A stretch of DNA of 64,000 nt from Escherichia sp. E1V33 (GCF_004211955.1 NZ_RHJI01000003.1:185142-249141); one strand, 5' to 3'; shown: positions 1-17,795, numbered from the stretch's first letter. Notes: generated by a model from the letters alone, not told the origin. Made by a program: numbers and translations.

Positions 1-649
1 AGTGCATATGGAAGTCGCCCGCGCCAGCCGCCGTGGCGAAGAGTCGATTCTCATCGGCCACGCCGGGCATCCGGAAGTGGAAGGTACGATGGGCCAGTAC
101 AGTAACCCGGAAGGGGGAATGTATCTGGTCGAATCGCCGGACGATGTGTGGAAACTGACGGTCAAAAACGAAGAGAAACTCTCCTTTATGACCCAGACCA
201 CGCTGTCGGTGGATGACACGTCTGATGTGATCGACGCGCTGCGTAAACGCTTCCCGAAAATTGTCGGTCCGCGCAAAGATGACATCTGCTACGCCACGAC
301 TAACCGTCAGGAAGCGGTACGCGCCCTGGCAGAACAGGCGGAAGTTGTGTTGGTGGTCGGTTCGAAAAACTCCTCCAACTCCAACCGTCTGGCGGAGCTG
401 GCCCAGCGTATGGGCAAACGCGCGTTTTTGATTGACGATGCGAAAGATATCCAGGAAGAGTGGGTGAAAGAGGTTAAATGCGTCGGCGTGACTGCGGGCG
501 CATCGGCTCCGGATATTCTGGTACAGAATGTGGTGGCACGTTTGCAACAGCTGGGCGGTGGCGAAGCCATTCCGCTGGAAGGCCGCGAAGAAAACATTGT
601 TTTCGAAGTACCGAAAGAGTTGCGTGTCGATATTCGTGAAGTCGATTAA
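1..649 (+). CDS. ispH: 4-hydroxy-3-methylbut-2-enyl diphosphate reductase, 3' part
   Basis: Last enzyme of the MEP isoprenoid pathway: it reduces HMBPP to IPP and DMAPP with a [4Fe-4S] cluster. The window opens inside the gene. The first full codon is at base 2, and the 215 residues present match residues 102-316 of the usual 316. Visible in that numbering are the catalytic His124 and Glu126 (GHPEVEG motif), Thr167 in a TQTTLS stretch, and cluster ligand Cys197 in [10 protein letters not shown]. The N-terminal ligands Cys12 and Cys96 lie outside the window. In Escherichia this gene ends the ribF-ileS-lspA-fkpB-ispH operon, and a hairpin with a T-run follows its stop. The product is soluble and essential. 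Confidence 0.97.
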
Positions 650-675
650 GTCATTAGCAGCCTAAGTTATGCGAA

Positions 676-703
676 AATGCCGGTCTTGTTACCGGCATTT
701 TTT
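676..703 (+). terminator. Intrinsic terminator after ispH
   Basis: Stem ATGCCGGT (677-684) pairs with ACCGGCAT (691-698) around a 6-nt loop and is followed by a T-run. It ends the ispH transcript only 11 bases before the rihC start codon. The rihC ribosome site (GGAG, 706-709) lies just after it, so rihC either needs its own promoter or depends on readthrough. Confidence 0.85.
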
Positions 704-714
704 ATGGAGAAAAC

Positions 715-1629
715 ATGCGCTTACCCATTTTCCTCGATACTGACCCCGGCATTGACGATGCCGTCGCCATTGCCGCCGCGATTTTTGCCCCCGAACTCGA
801 CCTGCAACTGATGACCACCGTCGCGGGTAATGTCTCGGTTGAGAAAACCACCCGCAACGCCCTGCAACTGCTGCATTTCTGGAATGCGGAGATTCCGCTC
901 GCCCAGGGAGCCGCTGTGCCGCTGGTACGCGCACCGCGTGATGCAGCATCTGTGCACGGCGAATCGGGAATGGCTGGCTACGACTTTGTTGAGCACAACC
1001 GAAAGCCACTCGGGATACCGGCGTTTCTGGCGATTCGGGATGCCCTGATGCGTGCACCAGAGCCCGTTACCCTGGTGGCCATCGGCCCGTTAACCAATAT
1101 TGCGCTGTTACTTTCACACTGCCCGGAATGTAAACCGTATATTCGTCGTCTGGTGATCATGGGCGGTTCTGCTGGTCGCGGCAACTGTACACCAAACGCC
1201 GAGTTTAATATCGCTGCCGATCCAGAAGCGGCAGCCTGTGTCTTCCGCAGTGGTATTGAAATCGTCATGTGCGGTCTGGATGTCACCAATCAGGCAATAT
1301 TAACCCCTGACTATCTCGCTACTTTGCCGGAGTTGAATCGCACCGGAAAAATGCTCCACGCCCTGTTTAGCCACTACCGTAGCGGCAGTATGCAAAGCGG
1401 TCTGCGAATGCACGATCTCTGCGCCATCGCCTGGCTGGTGCGCCCGGATTTATTCACCCTCAAGCCGTGTTTTGTCGCGGTAGAAACTCAAGGCGAATTT
1501 ACCTCAGGCACGACGGTGGTTGATATCGACGGTTGCCTGGGCAAACCAGCCAATGTACAGGTGGCATTGGATCTGAATGTAAAAGGCTTCCAACAGTGGG
1601 TGGCTGAGGTGCTGGCTCTGGTGCCGTAA
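715..1629 (+). CDS. rihC: Non-specific ribonucleoside hydrolase RihC
   Basis: Cleaves the N-glycosidic bond of purine and pyrimidine ribonucleosides to give base plus ribose, a nucleoside salvage function in the cytoplasm. The 304 residues are the family's normal length. The calcium and substrate-binding motif DTDPGIDD is at residues 8-15, and the active-site His233 sits in MHDLCAIAW near the C-terminus. The ATG at 715 is preceded by GGAG at good spacing. It lies between ispH and dapB, as in K-12, without forming a functional unit with either. A gap of 166 bases separates it from dapB. RihA and RihB are close paralogues, but synteny points to RihC. Confidence 0.95.
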   Translation: MRLPIFLDTDPGIDDAVAIAAAIFAPELDLQLMTTVAGNVSVEKTTRNALQLLHFWNAEIPLAQGAAVPLVRAPRDAASVHGESGMAGYDFVEHNRKPLGIPAFLAIRDALMRAPEPVTLVAIGPLTNIALLLSHCPECKPYIRRLVIMGGSAGRGNCTPNAEFNIAADPEAAACVFRSGIEIVMCGLDVTNQAILTPDYLATLPELNRTGKMLHALFSHYRSGSMQSGLRMHDLCAIAWLVRPDLFTLKPCFVAVETQGEFTSGTTVVDIDGCLGKPANVQVALDLNVKGFQQWVAEVLALVP

Positions 1630-1780
1630 CCTGTCACATGTTATCGGCATGCAGTCATTCATCGACTCATGCCTTTCACTGATATCCCTCCCTGTTTATC
1701 ATTAATTTCTAATTATCAGCGTTTTTGGCTGGCGGCGTAGCGATGCGCTGGTTACTCTGAAAACGGTCTATGCAAATTAA

Positions 1781-2617
<837 letters not shown>

Positions 2618-2668
2618 CCACAAAATATGTATGGTGATGCAAAAATAACATATTTAATTTATTGATTA

Positions 2669-2700
2669 TAAAGGGCTTTAATTTTTAGCCCTTTTATTTT
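2669..2700 (+). terminator. Intrinsic terminator after dapB
   Basis: Stem AAAGGGCT (2670-2677) pairs with AGCCCTTT (2687-2694), followed by a T-rich tract. It closes dapB before the long carAB control region. Confidence 0.85.
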
Positions 2701-2836
2701 TGGTGTTATATTTTTAAATTTTATGCAAGCACTAAAAATTACATGTTTTGTCTTCTATTTTTGTTGTTTTAATGTAATTTTTGACCATTTGGTCCACTTT
2801 TTTCTTCTCGTTTTAATTTCATGCAATCTTCTTGCT

Positions 2837-2852
2837 GCGCAAGCGTTTTCCA
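2837..2852. promoter_or_regulatory. PurR operator-like site upstream of carAB P1
   Basis: GCGCAAGCGTTTTCCA matches the PurR consensus ACGCAAACGTTTTCGT at 12 of 16 positions and lies about 100 bp upstream of the P1 -35 box. PurR is known to act on carAB P1 from about this distance. Confidence 0.65.
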
Positions 2853-2937
2853 GAACAGGTTAGATGATCTTTTTGTCGCTTAATGCCTGTAAAACATGCA
2901 TGAGCCACAAAATAATATAAAAAATCCCGCCATTAAG

Positions 2938-2966
2938 TTGACTTTTAGCTCCCATATCTCCAGAAT
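2938..2966 (+). promoter_or_regulatory. carAB promoter P1 (pyrimidine-controlled)
   Basis: A -35 box TTGACT (2938-2943) and a -10 box CAGAAT (2961-2966) are separated by 17 bp. Position and sequence agree with the E. coli P1 promoter, which is controlled by pyrimidines and purines. Transcription should start near 2973, about 100 bases before carA. Confidence 0.8.
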
Positions 2967-3006
2967 GCCGCCGTTTGCCAGAAATTCGTCGGTAAGCAGA
3001 TTTGCA

Positions 3007-3036
3007 TTGATTTACGTCATCATTGTGAATTAATAT
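3007..3036 (+). promoter_or_regulatory. carAB promoter P2 (arginine-controlled)
   Basis: A likely -10 box TAATAT (3031-3036) has a weak -35 TTGATT (3007-3012) at 18 bp. The -10 lies inside the first ARG box, so bound ArgR would occlude RNA polymerase. P2 sits roughly 65-70 bp downstream of P1, as in E. coli. Confidence 0.7.
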
Positions 3037-3062
3037 GCAAATAAAGTGAGTGAATATTCCCT
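3024..3062. promoter_or_regulatory. Tandem ARG boxes (ArgR operator)
   Basis: Two 18-bp ARG boxes three bases apart, the spacing ArgR hexamers use. The first is TGTGAATTAATATGCAAA (3024-3041). The second is AGTGAGTGAATATTCCCT (3045-3062). They cover the P2 start and run up to the carA ribosome site GGAGGG (3063-3068). Confidence 0.85.
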
Positions 3063-3072
3063 GGAGGGTGTT

Positions 3073-4221
3073 TTGATTAAGTCAGCGCTATTGGTTCTGG
3101 AAGACGGAACCCAGTTTCACGGTCGGGCCATAGGGGCAACAGGTTCGGCGGTTGGGGAAGTCGTTTTCAATACTTCAATGACCGGTTATCAAGAAATCCT
3201 CACTGATCCTTCCTATTCTCGTCAAATCGTTACTCTTACTTATCCCCATATTGGCAATGTCGGCACTAATGACGCCGATGAAGAATCTTCTCAGGTACAT
3301 GCACAAGGTCTGGTGATTCGCGACCTGCCGCTGATTGCCAGCAACTTCCGTAATACCGAAGACCTCTCTTCTTACCTGAAGCGCCATAACATCGTGGCGA
3401 TTGCCGATATTGATACCCGTAAGCTGACGCGTTTACTGCGCGAGAAAGGCGCACAGAATGGCTGCATTATCGCAGGCGATAACCCGGATGCGGCGCTGGC
3501 GTTAGAAAAAGCCCGCGCGTTCCCAGGTCTGAACGGCATGGATCTGGCAAAAGAAGTGACCACCGCAGAAGCCTATAGCTGGACACAAGGGAGCTGGACG
3601 TTGACCGGCGGCCTGCCAGAAGCGAAAAAAGAAGACGAGCTGCCGTTCCACGTCGTGGCTTATGATTTTGGTGCCAAGCGCAACATCCTGCGGATGCTGG
3701 TGGATAGAGGCTGTCGCCTGACCATCGTTCCGGCGCAAACTTCTGCGGAAGATGTGCTGAAAATGAATCCAGACGGCATCTTCCTCTCCAACGGTCCTGG
3801 CGACCCGGCCCCGTGCGATTACGCCATTACCGCCATCCAGAAATTCCTCGAAACCGATATTCCGGTATTCGGCATCTGCCTCGGCCATCAGTTGCTTGCA
3901 CTGGCGAGCGGTGCGAAGACCATCAAGATGAAGTTCGGCCACCACGGCGGCAACCATCCGGTTAAAGATGTTGAGAAAAACGTGGTGATGATCACCGCTC
4001 AGAACCACGGTTTTGCGGTGGACGAAGCAACATTACCTGCAAACCTGCGTGTCACGCATAAATCCCTGTTCGACGGTACGTTACAGGGCATTCATCGCAC
4101 CGATAAACCGGCGTTCAGCTTCCAGGGTCACCCTGAAGCCAGCCCTGGTCCACACGACGCCGCGCCGTTGTTCGACCACTTTATCGAGTTAATTGAGCAG
4201 TACCGTAAAACCGCTAAGTAA
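3073..4221 (+). CDS. carA: Carbamoyl phosphate synthetase, small (glutaminase) subunit
   Basis: Hydrolyses glutamine and passes ammonia through a tunnel to CarB for carbamoyl phosphate, the shared precursor of arginine and pyrimidines. I chose the TTG at 3073 because it lies 4 bases after a strong GGAGGG, gives 382 residues like K-12, and begins at the known MIKSALL. A GTG nine codons upstream lies within the operator region and is unlikely. The class I glutamine amidotransferase domain is C-terminal, with nucleophile Cys269 in FGICLGHQ and the His/Glu pair in GHPEAS. carB follows after 17 bases in the same operon. Confidence 0.97.
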   Translation: MIKSALLVLEDGTQFHGRAIGATGSAVGEVVFNTSMTGYQEILTDPSYSRQIVTLTYPHIGNVGTNDADEESSQVHAQGLVIRDLPLIASNFRNTEDLSSYLKRHNIVAIADIDTRKLTRLLREKGAQNGCIIAGDNPDAALALEKARAFPGLNGMDLAKEVTTAEAYSWTQGSWTLTGGLPEAKKEDELPFHVVAYDFGAKRNILRMLVDRGCRLTIVPAQTSAEDVLKMNPDGIFLSNGPGDPAPCDYAITAIQKFLETDIPVFGICLGHQLLALASGAKTIKMKFGHHGGNHPVKDVEKNVVMITAQNHGFAVDEATLPANLRVTHKSLFDGTLQGIHRTDKPAFSFQGHPEASPGPHDAAPLFDHFIELIEQYRKTAK

Positions 4222-4238
4222 TCAGGAGTAAAAGAGCC

Positions 4239-7463
<3,225 letters not shown>

Positions 7464-7470
7464 CCCCTCC

Positions 7471-7500
7471 GCGCCCGGTAACATTGCTGTTGCCGGGCGC
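7471..7500 (+). terminator. GC-rich hairpin after carB
   Basis: GCGCCCGG(TA) at 7471-7480 pairs with (TG)CCGGGCGC at 7491-7500 seven bases past the carB stop. There is no T-run, so it may be a Rho-dependent or processing-stabilising stem rather than a classic intrinsic terminator. Confidence 0.6.
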
Positions 7501-7590
7501 AACTCGCCTCAGAACCTTCTGCTTTTTCACTTGCTTTCAGGCAGTTAACCTAAACTGAATGCTTACTACAGCAAAGCAGAGGAAAAGACG

Positions 7591-7824
7591 ATGCAACATA
7601 AAGTATTGATCACATCAATCTTCGCCGCGGCGGTAATGTTCACTATGGCTGGCTGCTCCTCAAACCAGGCGGTAAGAACAACCGATGGCCAAACGATAGT
7701 CACCGATGGTAAACCGCAGGTTGATGACGATACCGGGCTGGTTTCTTACAAAAATGCGCAAACCGGGCAAACTGAACAGATCAACCGCGATCGGGTTAAG
7801 GATATGAGTGAGTTGGACAACTGA
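7591..7824 (+). CDS. YgdI/YgdR-family (DUF903) small lipoprotein
   Basis: A 77-residue predicted lipoprotein of unknown function. The signal peptide has Lys4, a hydrophobic stretch (about 5-18) and the lipobox MAGC, placing the lipidated cysteine at 22. Ser23-Ser24 after it favours outer-membrane sorting. The mature part has the family pattern: a TDGQTIVTDGKP turn, the DDDTGLVSYK segment and a closing INRDRV. It closely resembles E. coli YgdR and YgdI, which are encoded elsewhere. The ATG follows AGAGGA (7578-7583) at normal spacing. A short T-rich tract follows the stop. The gene stands alone between carB and kefF where K-12 carries the carnitine genes, so it is accessory DNA relative to K-12. 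Confidence 0.88.
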   Translation: MQHKVLITSIFAAAVMFTMAGCSSNQAVRTTDGQTIVTDGKPQVDDDTGLVSYKNAQTGQTEQINRDRVKDMSELDN

Positions 7825-7930
7825 TTCAGATTTCTGCTTTTTTTAGATCAATATTATTGACTATAAGCCGCGTGAATATATGACTACACTTTGTGGGAAA
7901 ACAAAGGCGTAAACACGCGGGCTAATAACT

Positions 7931-8461
7931 ATGATCCTCATAATTTATGCGCATCCGTATCCGCATCATTCCCATGCGAATAAACGGATGCTTGAACAGG
8001 CAAGGACGCTGGAAGGCGTCGAAATTCGCTCTCTTTATCAACTCTATCCTGACTTCAATATCGATATTGCTGCCGAGCAGGAGGCGCTGTCTCGCGCCGA
8101 TCTGATCGTCTGGCAGCACCCGATGCAGTGGTACAGTATTCCTCCGCTTCTTAAACTTTGGATCGATAAAGTTTTATCGCACGGCTGGGCTTACGGTCAC
8201 GGCGGCACGGCGCTGCATGGCAAACATTTGCTGTGGGCGGTGACGACCGGCGGCGGGGAAAGTCATTTTGAGATTGGCGCGTATCCGGGCTTTGATGTGC
8301 TGTCGCAGCCGCTACAGGCGACGGCAATCTACTGCGGGCTGAACTGGCTGCCGCCGTTTGCCATGCATTGCACCTTTATTTGTGACGACGAAACCCTCGA
8401 AGGGCAGGCGCGCCACTATAAGCAACGTCTGCTGGAATGGCAGGAGGCCCATCATGGATAG
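7931..8461 (+). CDS. kefF: KefC ancillary quinone oxidoreductase KefF
   Basis: A flavodoxin-like NAD(P)H:quinone oxidoreductase that binds KefC and is required for its full activity. It may also detoxify redox-active electrophiles. The 176 residues match the K-12 protein. The FMN-site region is [13 protein letters not shown] near the N-terminus, and the [15 protein letters not shown] segment is typical of the NQO1/MdaB-like family. kefC starts inside its last codons (8-base overlap), so the two are translationally coupled. About 106 bases separate it from the lipoprotein gene. That spacer resembles the K-12 kefF upstream DNA as I remember it. Confidence 0.95.
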   Translation: MILIIYAHPYPHHSHANKRMLEQARTLEGVEIRSLYQLYPDFNIDIAAEQEALSRADLIVWQHPMQWYSIPPLLKLWIDKVLSHGWAYGHGGTALHGKHLLWAVTTGGGESHFEIGAYPGFDVLSQPLQATAIYCGLNWLPPFAMHCTFICDDETLEGQARHYKQRLLEWQEAHHG

Positions 8462-10316
8462 TCATACGCTGGTTCAGGCGCTGATCTACCTCGGATCGGC
8501 GGCGCTGATTGTACCCATTGCGGTACGTCTTGGTCTGGGATCGGTACTTGGCTACCTGATCGCCGGCTGCATTATTGGCCCGTGGGGGCTGCGACTGGTG
8601 ACCGATGCCGAATCTATTCTGCACTTTGCCGAGATTGGGGTGGTGCTGATGCTGTTTATTATCGGCCTCGAACTCGATCCACAAAGGCTGTGGAAGCTGC
8701 GGGCGGCAGTGTTCGGCGGCGGCGCATTGCAGATGGTGATTTGCGGCGGCCTGCTGGGGCTGTTCTGCATGTTACTTGGGCTGCGCTGGCAGGTAGCGGA
8801 GCTGATTGGCATGACGCTGGCGCTTTCCTCAACAGCGATTGCCATGCAGGCGATGAATGAGCGCAACCTGACGGTGACGCAAATGGGCCGTAGCGCCTTT
8901 GCGGTGCTGCTGTTCCAGGACATCGCTGCGATCCCGCTGGTGGCGATGATCCCGCTACTGGCGGCGAGCAGTGCCTCGACCACGCTGGGCGCATTTGCCC
9001 TGTCGGCATTAAAAGTGGCAGGCGCGTTGGTGCTGGTGGTATTGCTGGGGCGCTATGTCACGCGTCCGGCGCTGCGTTTTGTTGCCCGCTCTGGCTTGCG
9101 GGAAGTGTTCAGTGCAGTGGCTTTATTCCTCGTGTTTGGCTTTGGTTTGCTGCTGGAAGAGGTCGGCTTGTCGATGGCGATGGGCGCGTTTCTGGCGGGT
9201 GTACTGCTGGCAAGCTCGGAATACCGTCATGCGCTGGAAAGCGATATCGAACCGTTTAAAGGTTTGCTGTTGGGGCTGTTTTTCATCGGTGTTGGCATGT
9301 CGATAGACTTTGGCACGCTGATTGAAAACCCATTGCGCATTGTCATTTTGCTGCTCGGTTTCCTCATCATCAAAATCGCCATGCTGTGGCTGATTGCCCG
9401 ACCGTTGCAGGTGCCAAATAAACAGCGTCGCTGGTTTGCGGTGTTGTTAGGGCAGGGCAGTGAGTTCGCCTTTGTAGTATTTGGTGCGGCGCAGATGGCG
9501 AATGTGCTGGAGCCGGAGTGGGCGAAATCGCTGACCCTGGCGGTGGCGCTGTCGATGGCGGCTACGCCGATTCTGCTGGTGATCCTCAATCGTCTTGAGC
9601 AATCCAGCACTGAAGAGGCGCGTGAAGCCGATGAGATTGACGAAGAACAGCCGCGGGTAATCATTGCCGGATTCGGGCGTTTTGGGCAGATCACCGGACG
9701 TTTACTGCTCTCCAGCGGGGTGAAAATGGTGGTGCTCGATCACGACCCGGACCATATCGAAACCTTGCGTAAATTCGGCATGAAAGTGTTTTACGGCGAT
9801 GCCACGCGGATGGATTTACTGGAATCTGCCGGAGCGGCGAAAGCGGAAGTGCTGATTAACGCTATTGATGATCCGCAAACCAACCTGCAACTGACGGAGA
9901 TGGTGAAAGAACATTTCCCGCATTTGCAGATTATTGCCCGCGCCCGCGATGTCGACCACTACATCCGTTTGCGTCAGGCAGGCGTTGAAAAGCCGGAGCG
10001 TGAAACCTTTGAAGGTGCGCTGAAAACCGGGCGTCTGGCGCTGGAAAGTTTAGGGCTGGGGCCATATGAAGCGCGGGAGCGTGCTGATGTTTTCCGCCGC
10101 TTTAATATTCAGATGGTGGAAGAGATGGCGATGGGCGAAAACGATGCTAAAGCCCGCGCGGCTGTTTACAAACGCACCAGTGCGATGTTGAGCGAAATCA
10201 TCACCGAGGATCGCGAACATCTGTCATTAATTCAACGGCATGGCTGGCAGGGAACCGAAGAAGGGAAACATACCGGTAATATGGCGGATGAACCGGAAAC
10301 GAAACCCTTATCCTGA
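8454..10316 (+). CDS. kefC: Glutathione-regulated potassium-efflux antiporter KefC
   Basis: Inner-membrane K+/H+ antiporter of the CPA2 family. It is held shut by glutathione and opened by glutathione adducts, acidifying the cytoplasm to protect against electrophiles. The start at 8454 (MDSH) gives the usual 620 residues; the open frame extends 32 codons upstream inside kefF, but that has no support. The first about 380 residues are a multi-span membrane domain with the LFQDIAAIP helix. A KTN/RCK nucleotide-binding domain follows, with GFGRFGQ near 405-411 and Asp-rich loop VVLDHDPD. The C-terminal tail is hydrophilic. Compared with remembered K-12 sequence, only scattered substitutions occur. 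Confidence 0.96.
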   Translation: MDSHTLVQALIYLGSAALIVPIAVRLGLGSVLGYLIAGCIIGPWGLRLVTDAESILHFAEIGVVLMLFIIGLELDPQRLWKLRAAVFGGGALQMVICGGLLGLFCMLLGLRWQVAELIGMTLALSSTAIAMQAMNERNLTVTQMGRSAFAVLLFQDIAAIPLVAMIPLLAASSASTTLGAFALSALKVAGALVLVVLLGRYVTRPALRFVARSGLREVFSAVALFLVFGFGLLLEEVGLSMAMGAFLAGVLLASSEYRHALESDIEPFKGLLLGLFFIGVGMSIDFGTLIENPLRIVILLLGFLIIKIAMLWLIARPLQVPNKQRRWFAVLLGQGSEFAFVVFGAAQMANVLEPEWAKSLTLAVALSMAATPILLVILNRLEQSSTEEAREADEIDEEQPRVIIAGFGRFGQITGRLLLSSGVKMVVLDHDPDHIETLRKFGMKVFYGDATRMDLLESAGAAKAEVLINAIDDPQTNLQLTEMVKEHFPHLQIIARARDVDHYIRLRQAGVEKPERETFEGALKTGRLALESLGLGPYEARERADVFRRFNIQMVEEMAMGENDAKARAAVYKRTSAMLSEIITEDREHLSLIQRHGWQGTEEGKHTGNMADEPETKPLS

Positions 10317-10322
10317 TAAAGA

Positions 10323-10336
10323 GTGACGTAAATCAC
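10323..10336. promoter_or_regulatory. CRP-like palindrome between kefC and folA
   Basis: GTGA-N6-TCAC (10323-10336), a perfect symmetric core for CRP or an FNR-family protein, starts 7 bases after the kefC stop. No promoter was recognised at a fitting distance, so function is unproven. Confidence 0.4.
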
Positions 10337-10377
10337 GCTTTACAGCTAACTATTTGTTTTTATTTCATTGTAATGCT

Positions 10378-10986
<609 letters not shown>

Positions 10987-11008
10987 GTTTGTATAGAATT
11001 TACGGCTA

Positions 11009-11044
11009 GTGCCGGATGCGACGCCGGTCGCGTCTTATCCGGCC
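11009..11044. repeat. REP element between folA and apaH
   Basis: A single palindromic REP unit (GCCGGATGCGACGC ... GCGTCTTATCCGGC) fills most of the convergent gap between folA and apaH. The position at two 3' ends is typical for REP sequences, which stabilise mRNA ends and bind gyrase, Pol I or IHF. Confidence 0.85.
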
Positions 11045-11063
11045 TTCCTGTATCAGGCTGTGT

Positions 11064-11906
11064 TTAAGACGCCGCCGCTTCGCCCATATCCTTATGTCTG
11101 TTCGACGGCTGGACAAAATACTGTTTATCTTCCCAGCGCAGGCAGGTTAATGACCCACCCCAGCAACAACCTGTATCCAGCGCATAAATGCCTTCTGGCG
11201 TGCCTTTGCCTTCCAGCGATGCCCAGTGGCCAAAGACAATACTGTAATCCTCACTGACTGGTCCCGGAATGGCAAACCACGGTTTCAGCGGGGCAGGGGC
11301 TTCTTCCGGCGATTCTTTGCTGTACATATCCAGTTGGCCGTTTGGAAAGCAAAAGCGCATACGGGTAAAGGCATTGGTGATAAAACGCAATCGCGCCAGA
11401 CCACGCAAATCGGGTGACCAGTTGTTCGGCATATCGCCGTACATGGCATCGAGGAAGAAGGGGTAAGAGTCGCTTGACAGTACCGCTTCTACGTCTCGTG
11501 CGCACTCTTTCGCGGTCGGTAAGTCCCACTGCGGCGTGATCCCCGCGTGGGCCATAACCAGCTTTTTCTCTTCATCGATTTGCAACAAAGGCTGACGACG
11601 TAGCCAGTTAAGTAGTTCGTCGGCATCAGGCGCTTCCAGCAGCGGCGTAAGGCGATCTTTGGGTTTGTTGCGGCTTATGCCTGAAAATACTGCCAGCAGA
11701 TGCAGATCGTGATTGCCCAGCACCAGACGTACGCTGTCGCCTAGGGATTTCACATAGCGCAGAACATCAAGCGAACCAGGCCCACGCGCAACCAGATCGC
11801 CCGTCAGCCAGAGGGTATCTTTCCCAGGGGTAAATTCTACTTTATGCAGCAATGCGATAAGTTCATCGTAACAGCCATGAATATCGCCAATAAGGTATGT
11901 TGCCAT
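11064..11906 (-). CDS. apaH: Bis(5'-nucleosyl)-tetraphosphatase (symmetrical) ApaH
   Basis: Hydrolyses Ap4A to two ADP and removes Np4 caps from RNA 5' ends. It is a metallophosphoesterase of 280 residues, the full family length. Metal-binding motifs are clear: GDIHG at 7-11, GDLVARG beginning at 36, GNHD at 64-67, and a later AHAG. It is the last gene of the lptD-surA-pdxA-rsmA-apaG-apaH operon, 5 bases after apaG. A few substitutions separate it from the remembered K-12 protein (for example Ile9 where K-12 has Val). Confidence 0.97.
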   Translation of the reverse strand: MATYLIGDIHGCYDELIALLHKVEFTPGKDTLWLTGDLVARGPGSLDVLRYVKSLGDSVRLVLGNHDLHLLAVFSGISRNKPKDRLTPLLEAPDADELLNWLRRQPLLQIDEEKKLVMAHAGITPQWDLPTAKECARDVEAVLSSDSYPFFLDAMYGDMPNNWSPDLRGLARLRFITNAFTRMRFCFPNGQLDMYSKESPEEAPAPLKPWFAIPGPVSEDYSIVFGHWASLEGKGTPEGIYALDTGCCWGGSLTCLRWEDKQYFVQPSNRHKDMGEAAAS

Positions 11907-11911
11907 ATTTT

Positions 11912-12289
11912 TTAATGAATGAGTGTGGGAACGGCGAGTCGGAATACGGGAATGTCGATACTGAATGGGACGCCGTTTTCATCGATCATTTCGTAATGAC
12001 CCTGCATGGTGCCCAGCGGCGTTTCAATGATTGCACCGCTGGTGTACTGGTACTCTTCGCCAGGGGCGATATGCGGTTGAACGCCAACGACACCTTCGCC
12101 CTGGACTTCTGTTTCACGGCCATTGCCGTTAGTGATCAGCCAGTAACGCCCCAACAACTGCACTGGCGCTCGCCCCAGATTGCGTATGGTTACGGTATAA
12201 GAAAAAACGTAACGTTCATTATCAGGTGAAGATTGTGCCTCAATGTAGACGCTTTGAACCTGAATACACACTCGGGGCGAATTGATCAT
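11912..12289 (-). CDS. apaG: ApaG (DUF525) protein
   Basis: A 125-residue protein made of one ApaG/DUF525 domain with an Ig-like beta-sandwich fold. The conserved YTVTIRNLG and the GxGVVGxQPxIxPGExYxYxSG pattern are present. Its biochemical role is unsettled: the domain occurs fused to F-box proteins and polymerase delta-interacting proteins in eukaryotes, and it has been linked to cobalt tolerance in Salmonella. It is tightly packed, 2 bases after rsmA and 5 before apaH, so it is co-transcribed with both. Confidence 0.95.
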   Translation of the reverse strand: MINSPRVCIQVQSVYIEAQSSPDNERYVFSYTVTIRNLGRAPVQLLGRYWLITNGNGRETEVQGEGVVGVQPHIAPGEEYQYTSGAIIETPLGTMQGHYEMIDENGVPFSIDIPVFRLAVPTLIH

Positions 12290-12291
12290 TG

Positions 12292-15385
<3,094 letters not shown>

Positions 15386-15437
15386 ACTTTTTCCATTTCA
15401 ATTAACCGCACTGCGGATTACGTGGTAAATCAACAAA

Positions 15438-17795
15438 TCACAAAGAGTTTTGATACGGCAGAATGTTCGAACGCAGCATCTCTTGCGTACCCAGACCGTA
15501 GTTGGAACTCAGGCCGCGAAGTTCGATGTTAAAGCCGATTGCGTTGTCATATATCGCATGTTGTTTATCGTTATCCCAACCGTTCAGCTTACGCTCATAA
15601 CCGACGCGGATCGCATAGCAGCAGGAGCTGTATTGCACACCTAACATTGAGTCGGCTTGCTTGTTCGCGTTGGTGTCGTAGTAGTACGCCCCGACAATCG
15701 ACCAACGATCGGCGATTGGCCAGCTAGCGACTGCACCCACCTGCGAAATACCATTCTTATACTGCTCGGCAGTAGAATAGTATTTAGGTAGCGTAGCCTG
15801 AATATATTCCGGGCTGGCGTAGCGGTAGTTCAGCTGAACCAGACGGTCTTCATCCCGGCGGTATTCAATGCTGGTGTTACTGGTGGCTACGTTATCCAGA
15901 CGAGTATCGTACTGAATGCCGCCACGCAATCCCCAGCGTTCGGAGATGCGCCAGTAGGTATCGCCTGCCCATACCAGTGAGCCCGTTTTGTCGTCATTCT
16001 CCCATGTTATGTTGTCATCGCCGGTGCGAGACTCCGTGAAATAGTAGATTTGACCAACGGAAATATTAAAACGTTCAACGGCTGCATCATCATATACGCG
16101 AGTTGTGATACCGGTCGTGACCTGGTTCGCGGAAGCAATACGGTCAAGACCGCCATAAGTCCGGTCCCGGAACAGGCCCGAGTAGTCGGATTGCAGCAAG
16201 GAGGAGTCGTAATTATAGATGTCGCTCTGATCGCGATACGGCACATACAGGTATTGCGCGCGTGGCTCCAGCGTCTGGGTGTAACCCGGCGCCAGCATTT
16301 CCATATCACGTTCGAAGACCATTTTGCCGTCAACCTTAAATTGCGGCATTACGCGGTTAACAGAATCTGCCAACTTATTGTTTTGTGGGTTGCTGTTATA
16401 CCAGTCGAGATTGGTCTGCTGATAATGGGTAGCCAGCAGCTTCGCTTCGGTATTGAGACTGCCCCAGGTGTTAGATAACGGCAGGTTGATCGTCGGCTCC
16501 AGATGAACGCGAGTAGCCTCCGGCATATTGCTGTTTGTATTAACAAAATGCACTGCCTGACCATAAACACGGGTATCAAACGGGCCGAGATCGTTATGGT
16601 AGTAGTTGACGTCTAACTGCGGTTCAGCGGCATAGCTGTTGCCACTGGTATCATCAAAAACCTGGAATTGTTTCGTCGAAAGCGTGGCGTCAAAGTTCTG
16701 CACCGCATAGCCCACGCTGAATTTTTGCGTGGCGTAACCATCGGTACTGGAACCATATTTATTATCAAAATCATTGAAATAGGTCGGGTCGCTGACTTTG
16801 GTGTAGTCGATGTTAAAGCGCCAAACCTGATCCATCACTCCGGAGTGTTGCCAGTAGAACAACCAACGGCGTGAATTGCTATCTTCTGGATGTTCATCTT
16901 CATAGACTTTATCCGAAGGCAGATAGTCCAGTTCCATCAAGCCGGCGCCTGCCTGGGTGAGATAACGGAATTCGTTTTCCCACATAATGTTGCCACGACG
17001 ATGCATATAATGCGGCGTGATGGTGGCATCCATATTTGGCGCGATGTTCCAGTAATACGGCAGGTAGAACTCAAAGTAGTTGGTGGTGGTGTACTTGGCG
17101 TTCGGGATCAAGAAACCAGAACGGCGTTTGTCACCCACCGGCAACTGTAAATAGGGGCTGTAAAAGATCGGAACCGGACCCACTTTAAAACGGGCGTTCC
17201 AGATCTCTGCGACTTGTTCTTCGCGGTCATGAATAATTTCGCTACCCACCACGCTCCAGGTATCAGAACCCGGCAGACAGGAGGTAAAAGTACCGTTATC
17301 CAGAATGGTGTAGCGGTTTTCGCCACGCTGTTTCATCAGGTCTGCTTTACCACGCCCCTGACGTCCCACCATCTGATAATCACCTTCCCAGACGTTGGTG
17401 TCTTTGGTGTTCAGATTCGTCCAGCCTTTTGGCCCTTTGAGGATCACCTGGTTATCGTCGTAATGGACATTACCGAGCGCATCAACGGTACGTATCGGCT
17501 CCGGTTGTCCTGGCGCCTCTTTCTGATGAAGCTGTACTTCATCGGCCTGCAGACGGCTGTTACCCTGCATGATATCCACGCTGCCGCTAAACACGGCGTC
17601 ATCGGGGTAGTTCCCCTTTGCATGGTCAGCATTAATCGTCACGGGTAAGTCATTGGTATCGCCCTGTACCAGAGGACGGTCATAGCTTGGCACGCCCAAC
17701 ATGCACTGTGAGGCGAGGTCGGCTGCCAGTCCCTGTTGACTATAAAGGGCGGTGGCAATCATGGTGGCCAGGAGAGTGGGGATACGTTTTTTCAT
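15438..17795 (-). CDS. lptD: LPS-assembly outer-membrane protein LptD
   Basis: Essential 26-strand outer-membrane barrel which, with LptE, inserts lipopolysaccharide into the outer leaflet. The signal peptide ends near Ala24. An N-terminal periplasmic LptA-like domain (about 25-200) precedes the barrel. The four cysteines needed for the long-range disulfides are present: Cys31, Cys173 and the adjacent pair at 725-726. Length is 785, one more than remembered for K-12. The extra residue and most substitutions fall at 381-388, 421-423 and 469-476, in the first half of the barrel, probably surface loops. It is the first gene of the surA operon and is divergent from djlA across 254 bases. Confidence 0.97.
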   Translation of the reverse strand: MKKRIPTLLATMIATALYSQQGLAADLASQCMLGVPSYDRPLVQGDTNDLPVTINADHAKGNYPDDAVFSGSVDIMQGNSRLQADEVQLHQKEAPGQPEPIRTVDALGNVHYDDNQVILKGPKGWTNLNTKDTNVWEGDYQMVGRQGRGKADLMKQRGENRYTILDNGTFTSCLPGSDTWSVVGSEIIHDREEQVAEIWNARFKVGPVPIFYSPYLQLPVGDKRRSGFLIPNAKYTTTNYFEFYLPYYWNIAPNMDATITPHYMHRRGNIMWENEFRYLTQAGAGLMELDYLPSDKVYEDEHPEDSNSRRWLFYWQHSGVMDQVWRFNIDYTKVSDPTYFNDFDNKYGSSTDGYATQKFSVGYAVQNFDATLSTKQFQVFDDTSGNSYAAEPQLDVNYYHNDLGPFDTRVYGQAVHFVNTNSNMPEATRVHLEPTINLPLSNTWGSLNTEAKLLATHYQQTNLDWYNSNPQNNKLADSVNRVMPQFKVDGKMVFERDMEMLAPGYTQTLEPRAQYLYVPYRDQSDIYNYDSSLLQSDYSGLFRDRTYGGLDRIASANQVTTGITTRVYDDAAVERFNISVGQIYYFTESRTGDDNITWENDDKTGSLVWAGDTYWRISERWGLRGGIQYDTRLDNVATSNTSIEYRRDEDRLVQLNYRYASPEYIQATLPKYYSTAEQYKNGISQVGAVASWPIADRWSIVGAYYYDTNANKQADSMLGVQYSSCCYAIRVGYERKLNGWDNDKQHAIYDNAIGFNIELRGLSSNYGLGTQEMLRSNILPYQNSL

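Larger units (their letters stand above)
2701..3072 (+). promoter_or_regulatory. carAB control region (gene-free)
   Basis: These 372 bases between the dapB terminator and carA hold no gene. They carry a far-upstream AT-rich part, a PurR-like box, promoter P1 and the arginine-controlled promoter P2, each listed separately. In E. coli, IHF, PepA, RutR and PyrH also act on P1 through the AT-rich upstream DNA. I could not place those sites exactly by eye. Confidence 0.85.

Noticed and set aside
8358-8453. A 32-codon N-terminal extension of KefC
   Set aside because: It lies entirely inside kefF in another frame. The ATG at 8454 fits the family length and the coupled kefF-kefC layout.
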